The notes under the pieces: generated by a model
The model's database searches: none
Told to the model about the DNA's origin: nothing
What the model saw: only the letters and a program-made list of their open reading frames with translations
Part shown: positions 4,585 through 6,848 of the stretch, one piece after another
How positions within the stretch are numbered: the stretch's first letter is position 1
Layout of the letters: each line of letters opens with the position of its first letter
Made by a program: the position numbers and the translations under genes
Source of the DNA: an uncultured Treponema sp.
GTDB lineage: Bacteria; Spirochaetota; Spirochaetia; Treponematales; Treponemataceae
Reading direction: 5' to 3'
Assembly: GCA_937885235.1 (NCBI GenBank)
Contig: CAKZZK010000132.1
Location: 1 to 6,848 of the forward strand
DNA length: 6,848 nt

Positions 4585-6003
4585 ATGCATGAATTCATTG
4601 GACGAAAAGCGGAGCTGGCGTTCTTGCAGGAAAGGTACGAGGCCAAGGGCGGACAGCTGGTCGTCATATATGGCCGCCGCCGCATCGGAAAGACGGAAAC
4701 AATTACGCAGTTCTGCCGCAGCAAGGCACAGGCTTCTGTTTTCTTTACCTGCACTCAGACCGATGACAGGAGTCAGCTGCGGAATTTCAGCCAGAAGCTG
4801 CTTTCGTTCAATCTGCCGCAAAGCAGGTACATTGCGGAGTTTTCAAACTGGGATCAGGCTTTTCTTGCAATCAAAGACATTCCCCGTGGCGAACAGAAGA
4901 AACGGATTGTCGTCATCGATGAATTTCCGTATATGGCGCGGGAAAATGCAGGAATTCCGTCAATCCTTCAAAAACTGTGGGACACCGAGCTTAAAAAGGA
5001 AGACATAATGCTTATTCTCTGCGGAAGTTCCATGAGCTACATTGAAAAAGAAATCCTTTCTGAAAAGAATGCCCTTTATGGACGCGCGACGGGAATCTAC
5101 AAAATGTCCCCCATGGGCTATATGGATTCCATACAGTTTTTCTCGAAATGGAACGCCTACGACAAGATGGCGGCCCATGCAATCCTTGGAGGCATACCGT
5201 ACTATCTGAGCCAGTTTGATGAAGAGAAAAGTTTGAAGGAAAACATCTGCGCCAGCATCTTGCGGCGGGGCACCATTCTTTATTCGGAGCCTGAGTTTTT
5301 GATGCGGCAGGAACTTCGCGAGCCGACCACCTACAACACGATTATCCATGCCATAGCGAGCGGAAAAAGCGCGTTCAATGAGATTCAGCAGTCCACCCTT
5401 ATTGAAAAAGGAAAACTTTCCGTCTATTTGAAGAACCTCATCGAGCTTGGCATTGTGGGCAGGGAATTCCCTGTATTTAGTTCTGAACAGGAAAGGCAGA
5501 ATGCCCAGCGGGGAGTATACAGGCTGAAAGACCTGTTTTTCCGCTTTTGGTACAGATTTGTTTTCCCCAACTACTCTTCGCTTGAATTCGGAGACTGGGA
5601 AAATGTGTATGACGGCATTGTTGCGCCGCGCATGAATGAGTTTGTTTCCTTTTCCTTTGAAGATGTATGCATTGAATGGCTGCGCCTGCAAAACAAGAAT
5701 CGCTCGCTCCCGTTTGTGTTCACGAAGATAGGGCGGTGGTGGGATAAGGGCGTGGAGCTGGACATCGTAGCAGCGAATGAAGATAAGTCAAAAATCATCA
5801 GCGCGGAATGCAAATTCCATAACAGCCCCGTGAATGACGCTGACCTTGAAAAACACGTACATAAAAACTTGTCGGCGTTACGCAGGAAGGAAGGTGCGGA
5901 TATCCTCTTCTGGTACTTTTCATGGAGCGGCTACACGAGGGAAGCTACGGCATTTGCAGAACGGAACGGTATGCGCCTTATAGACGGGAGTGAATTGCTG
6001 TGA
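4585..6003 (+). CDS. AAA ATPase of the ATPase_2/DUF234 family, 472 aa
   Basis: Complete 472-residue cytoplasmic protein. The N-terminus MHEFIGRKAELAFLQERY is the usual start of archaeal-type ATPase_2 (PF01637) proteins. Walker A is GRRRIGKT (30-37), Walker B is VVIDE (109-113) followed by FPYM, and LILCGSS (143-149) is the sensor-1 strand; LYGRATG (165-171) follows. Residues ~240-330 form a winged-helix-like region (FNEIQQSTLIEKGKLSVYLK, LIELGIVGRE, YRLKDLFFRFWYRF). The C-terminal DUF234 domain (~335-472) has a PD-(D/E)XK-like pattern: E359, D393 in GVELDIVA, and E408-x-K410 in SAECKF. In-frame TGA at 4570-4572 leaves 4585 as the only sensible start. The usual members have 450-480 residues, so this one is intact. 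The family's function is not settled; NTP-driven action on nucleic acid and a defence role are suggested by the domains. It is monocistronic, with its own promoter. Confidence 0.88.
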   Translation: MHEFIGRKAELAFLQERYEAKGGQLVVIYGRRRIGKTETITQFCRSKAQASVFFTCTQTDDRSQLRNFSQKLLSFNLPQSRYIAEFSNWDQAFLAIKDIPRGEQKKRIVVIDEFPYMARENAGIPSILQKLWDTELKKEDIMLILCGSSMSYIEKEILSEKNALYGRATGIYKMSPMGYMDSIQFFSKWNAYDKMAAHAILGGIPYYLSQFDEEKSLKENICASILRRGTILYSEPEFLMRQELREPTTYNTIIHAIASGKSAFNEIQQSTLIEKGKLSVYLKNLIELGIVGREFPVFSSEQERQNAQRGVYRLKDLFFRFWYRFVFPNYSSLEFGDWENVYDGIVAPRMNEFVSFSFEDVCIEWLRLQNKNRSLPFVFTKIGRWWDKGVELDIVAANEDKSKIISAECKFHNSPVNDADLEKHVHKNLSALRRKEGADILFWYFSWSGYTREATAFAERNGMRLIDGSELL

Positions 6004-6111
6004 ACTGCCGCCTGCCGTCCGCAAAGCAGGTATATCATCTCAAGCCTTAAGGAAAAGGCAAAGCGGGAAAAAAGCGGAAAAAAATAAAAAAAGTGGATTG
6101 AGGTACGTATT
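6004..6111. other. A-rich spacer, no gene
   Basis: No coding sequence is apparent. A short hairpin GCCTT-aaggaa-AAGGC (about 6041-6056) lacks a T tract on the plus strand. An A-rich tract with few interruptions (about 6069-6092) would be U-rich in a minus-strand transcript and might help end transcription coming from the transposase remnant on that strand. Confidence 0.4.
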
Positions 6112-6159
6112 TACTCACGTAAAATTCTAGCCCAAATATTGACGGCTACTCATGTAAAA
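6112..6159 (-). repeat. 13-bp direct repeats at the end of the rve-type IS
   Basis: TACTCACGTAAAA (6112-6124) and TACTCATGTAAAA (6147-6159) differ at one base and are 35 bases apart. On the minus strand, downstream of the transposase stop, they read TTTTACRTGAGTA. Repeated motifs of this type near element ends usually serve as transposase binding sites. The matching motif is not visible before the transposase start (6765-6848), so the other end is outside the window or lost. Confidence 0.55.
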
Positions 6160-6161
6160 AC

Positions 6162-6764
6162 CTAACGCTCCTTGGAAATTATCTTCATGGACGGGAAGAA
6201 ATAGTTTACGAGCTTGTTATAGACTTCGTAGAGCTCCGCCATGACATTCCGGGCATCCTCGCCCTCGAGCCTGTAATAGCCCGCGATTCTGCGCACCACG
6301 CTGTCATTCTTCCTGTACGGGCATCTCCTCGTGAACTTGATGTGATTCTCGGCGCACCAGCCGAGCAGCTGCTTGTTCTTGAACTTGCTTCCGTTGTCGC
6401 TGTCCAGTCCCTTCTTCACATCATTAACGACTTCCTTCACCCAGCGCTGGACCTTGTTCAAAAGCGCACGGTTCTCAGTCCAGCCGGAATGCACGGTCGT
6501 TAGCGTGAGCGTGGAGATGTATTCGCATGCCGTGCTTATGCCGCAGTTCGCCACGGTATCTTGCGATCTCGCTTTTGAGCATCCTGTCGATAAAGGCAAC
6601 GAGCCGCTTGGCGCAGAGGTTCATCGAGAAATTCCAGAGCCGTATGATTTCCTTCCGGATGTCCTCGCTGTAGACTTTCCTGAACTCGCGCTTTTTGCAA
6701 TCCGGCCGTTCCCGTTTGCCGTTTCATCCGTCAACTTCTGCCGTGTCTTCATGTCTAACCCCAT
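6162..6764 (-). pseudogene. rve (DDE) transposase, several deletions and a frameshift
   Basis: The start is MGLDMKTRQKLTDETA (ATG at 6764-6762), with GGAGG five bases before it. Near 6716 the frame slips. In another frame it continues as KREFRKVYSEDIRKEIIRLW and MNLCAKRLVAFIDRMLKSEI, and around 6570 it returns to the first frame as QDTVANCGISTACEYISTLT, LTTVHSGWTENRALLNKVQRW, GLDSDNGSKF and RRCPYRKNDS, then VVRRIAGYYR to KIISKER. The first catalytic D (QDTV, 6560-6558) and second D (DSDNG, 6398-6396) are present. Related proteins have CFVEQKN plus a few residues between RKNDS and VVR; this piece with the catalytic glutamate is cleanly missing at about 6299/6300. The DNA-binding middle portion, expected between MLKSEI and QDTV, and a few residues before GLDSDNG are also gone. 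Full-length relatives have about 400 residues, against roughly 200 codons here. Inactive. Confidence 0.8.
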
Positions 6765-6768
6765 TTTT

Positions 6769-6782
6769 GCCTCCACAGAGGC
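6769..6782 (-). promoter_or_regulatory. ribosome binding site inside a small hairpin
   Basis: On the minus strand GCCTC-TGTG-GAGGC forms a perfect 5-bp stem with a four-base loop. The strong Shine-Dalgarno sequence GGAGG (complement of 6770-6774) lies mostly inside the right arm, five bases before the transposase ATG at 6764. Folding would hide the ribosome binding site, a known way for insertion sequences to keep transposase translation low. Confidence 0.45.
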
Positions 6783-6798
6783 TTCTATTTTGATTTAG

Positions 6799-6826
6799 AC
6801 AATATGTAGTGCCTGCAAGTTTGCAA
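6799..6826 (-). promoter_or_regulatory. candidate promoter of the rve transposase remnant
   Basis: On the minus strand TTGCAA (6826-6821) and TATTGT (6804-6799) are 16 bases apart and lie upstream of the transposase start. Both elements are imperfect, so the call is tentative. Confidence 0.3.
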
Positions 6827-6848
6827 AAACGAGGATTTAGCATCATAA

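Larger units (their letters stand above)
6112..6826 (-). mobile_element. degenerate insertion sequence with rve-type transposase
   Basis: The boundaries are approximate: one side is set by the TTTTACRTGAGTA repeats, the other by the candidate promoter ahead of the transposase start. Neither a terminal inverted repeat pair nor a target duplication is visible. The remnant transposase matches the DDE integrase-core type (IS481/IS3-like organisation) and is too damaged for mobility. Confidence 0.45.

Noticed and set aside
4960..5691. 243-codon open frame on the minus strand inside the ATPase gene
   Set aside because: It is a shadow: it overlaps conserved ATPase motifs on the plus strand, has no ribosome binding site, and its translation shows no recognisable domain.
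6373..6798. 141-codon plus-strand open frame at the right end
   Set aside because: It is antisense to the rve transposase remnant, whose motifs DSDNGS and VHSGWTENRALLNK are clear on the minus strand.

Overview
This window is an accessory, rearranged stretch of bacterial DNA, about 42-48% GC by eye. It combines a polymorphic-toxin (Rhs) reservoir, damaged insertion sequences, gene fragments and one intact AAA ATPase gene. The mix of orphan Rhs C-terminal modules, SUKH-type immunity genes, AAA-ATPase_like (PF09820) fragments, ATPase_2/DUF234 genes and degenerate IS630 and rve-type transposases is common in host-associated anaerobes. A Treponema-like spirochaete is my best guess; a Clostridia member is the main alternative. 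No housekeeping or rRNA gene is present to settle this.

Layout. (1) Positions 1-867: the 3' end of an unidentified gene, tightly coupled to a cysteine-bearing 198-residue protein that looks like an immunity protein, closed by a perfect 12-bp hairpin. (2) Positions 930-2497: an orphan Rhs C-terminal module. It has a short remnant of Rhs core, a variable DUF4474-like candidate toxin domain, and an overlapping gene (ATGA) for a membrane-anchored ankyrin-repeat protein, the presumed immunity partner. (3) Positions 2498-2831: no gene, but a nested inverted/direct repeat structure and a candidate promoter. (4) Positions 2832-3143: the first ~104 codons of a tyrosine recombinase, cut off by an IS630-family element. 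(5) Positions 3146-4033: that IS630 element, flanked by TA, with a frameshifted and internally deleted transposase. (6) Positions 4036-4434: the 3' part of a SUKH (SMI1/KNR4) immunity gene, then a small piece of an AAA-ATPase_like gene. The IS therefore joins halves of two unrelated genes. (7) Positions 4536-6003: a near-consensus sigma-70 promoter with an embedded palindrome, whose predicted transcription start falls on the ATG of an intact 472-residue ATPase with a C-terminal nuclease-like (DUF234) domain. (8) Positions 6112-6826, minus strand: a decayed rve-type (DDE) transposase that has lost its catalytic glutamate region, followed by repeated end sequences.

How the parts relate. In Rhs systems, orphan CT/immunity modules are thought to be a store from which new toxin tips are recombined onto a full-length Rhs protein, with the linked immunity gene protecting the cell. 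The 930-2497 module fits this. The 271-867 and 4036-4292 genes look like further immunity genes, one apparently intact and one broken. The transposases and the recombinase explain the fragmentation. I see no clear case for an entirely new system. The most distinctive signals are the membrane-anchored ankyrin partner, the leaderless-looking promoter-operator of the ATPase, and the inverted 13-mers bordering the Rhs module.
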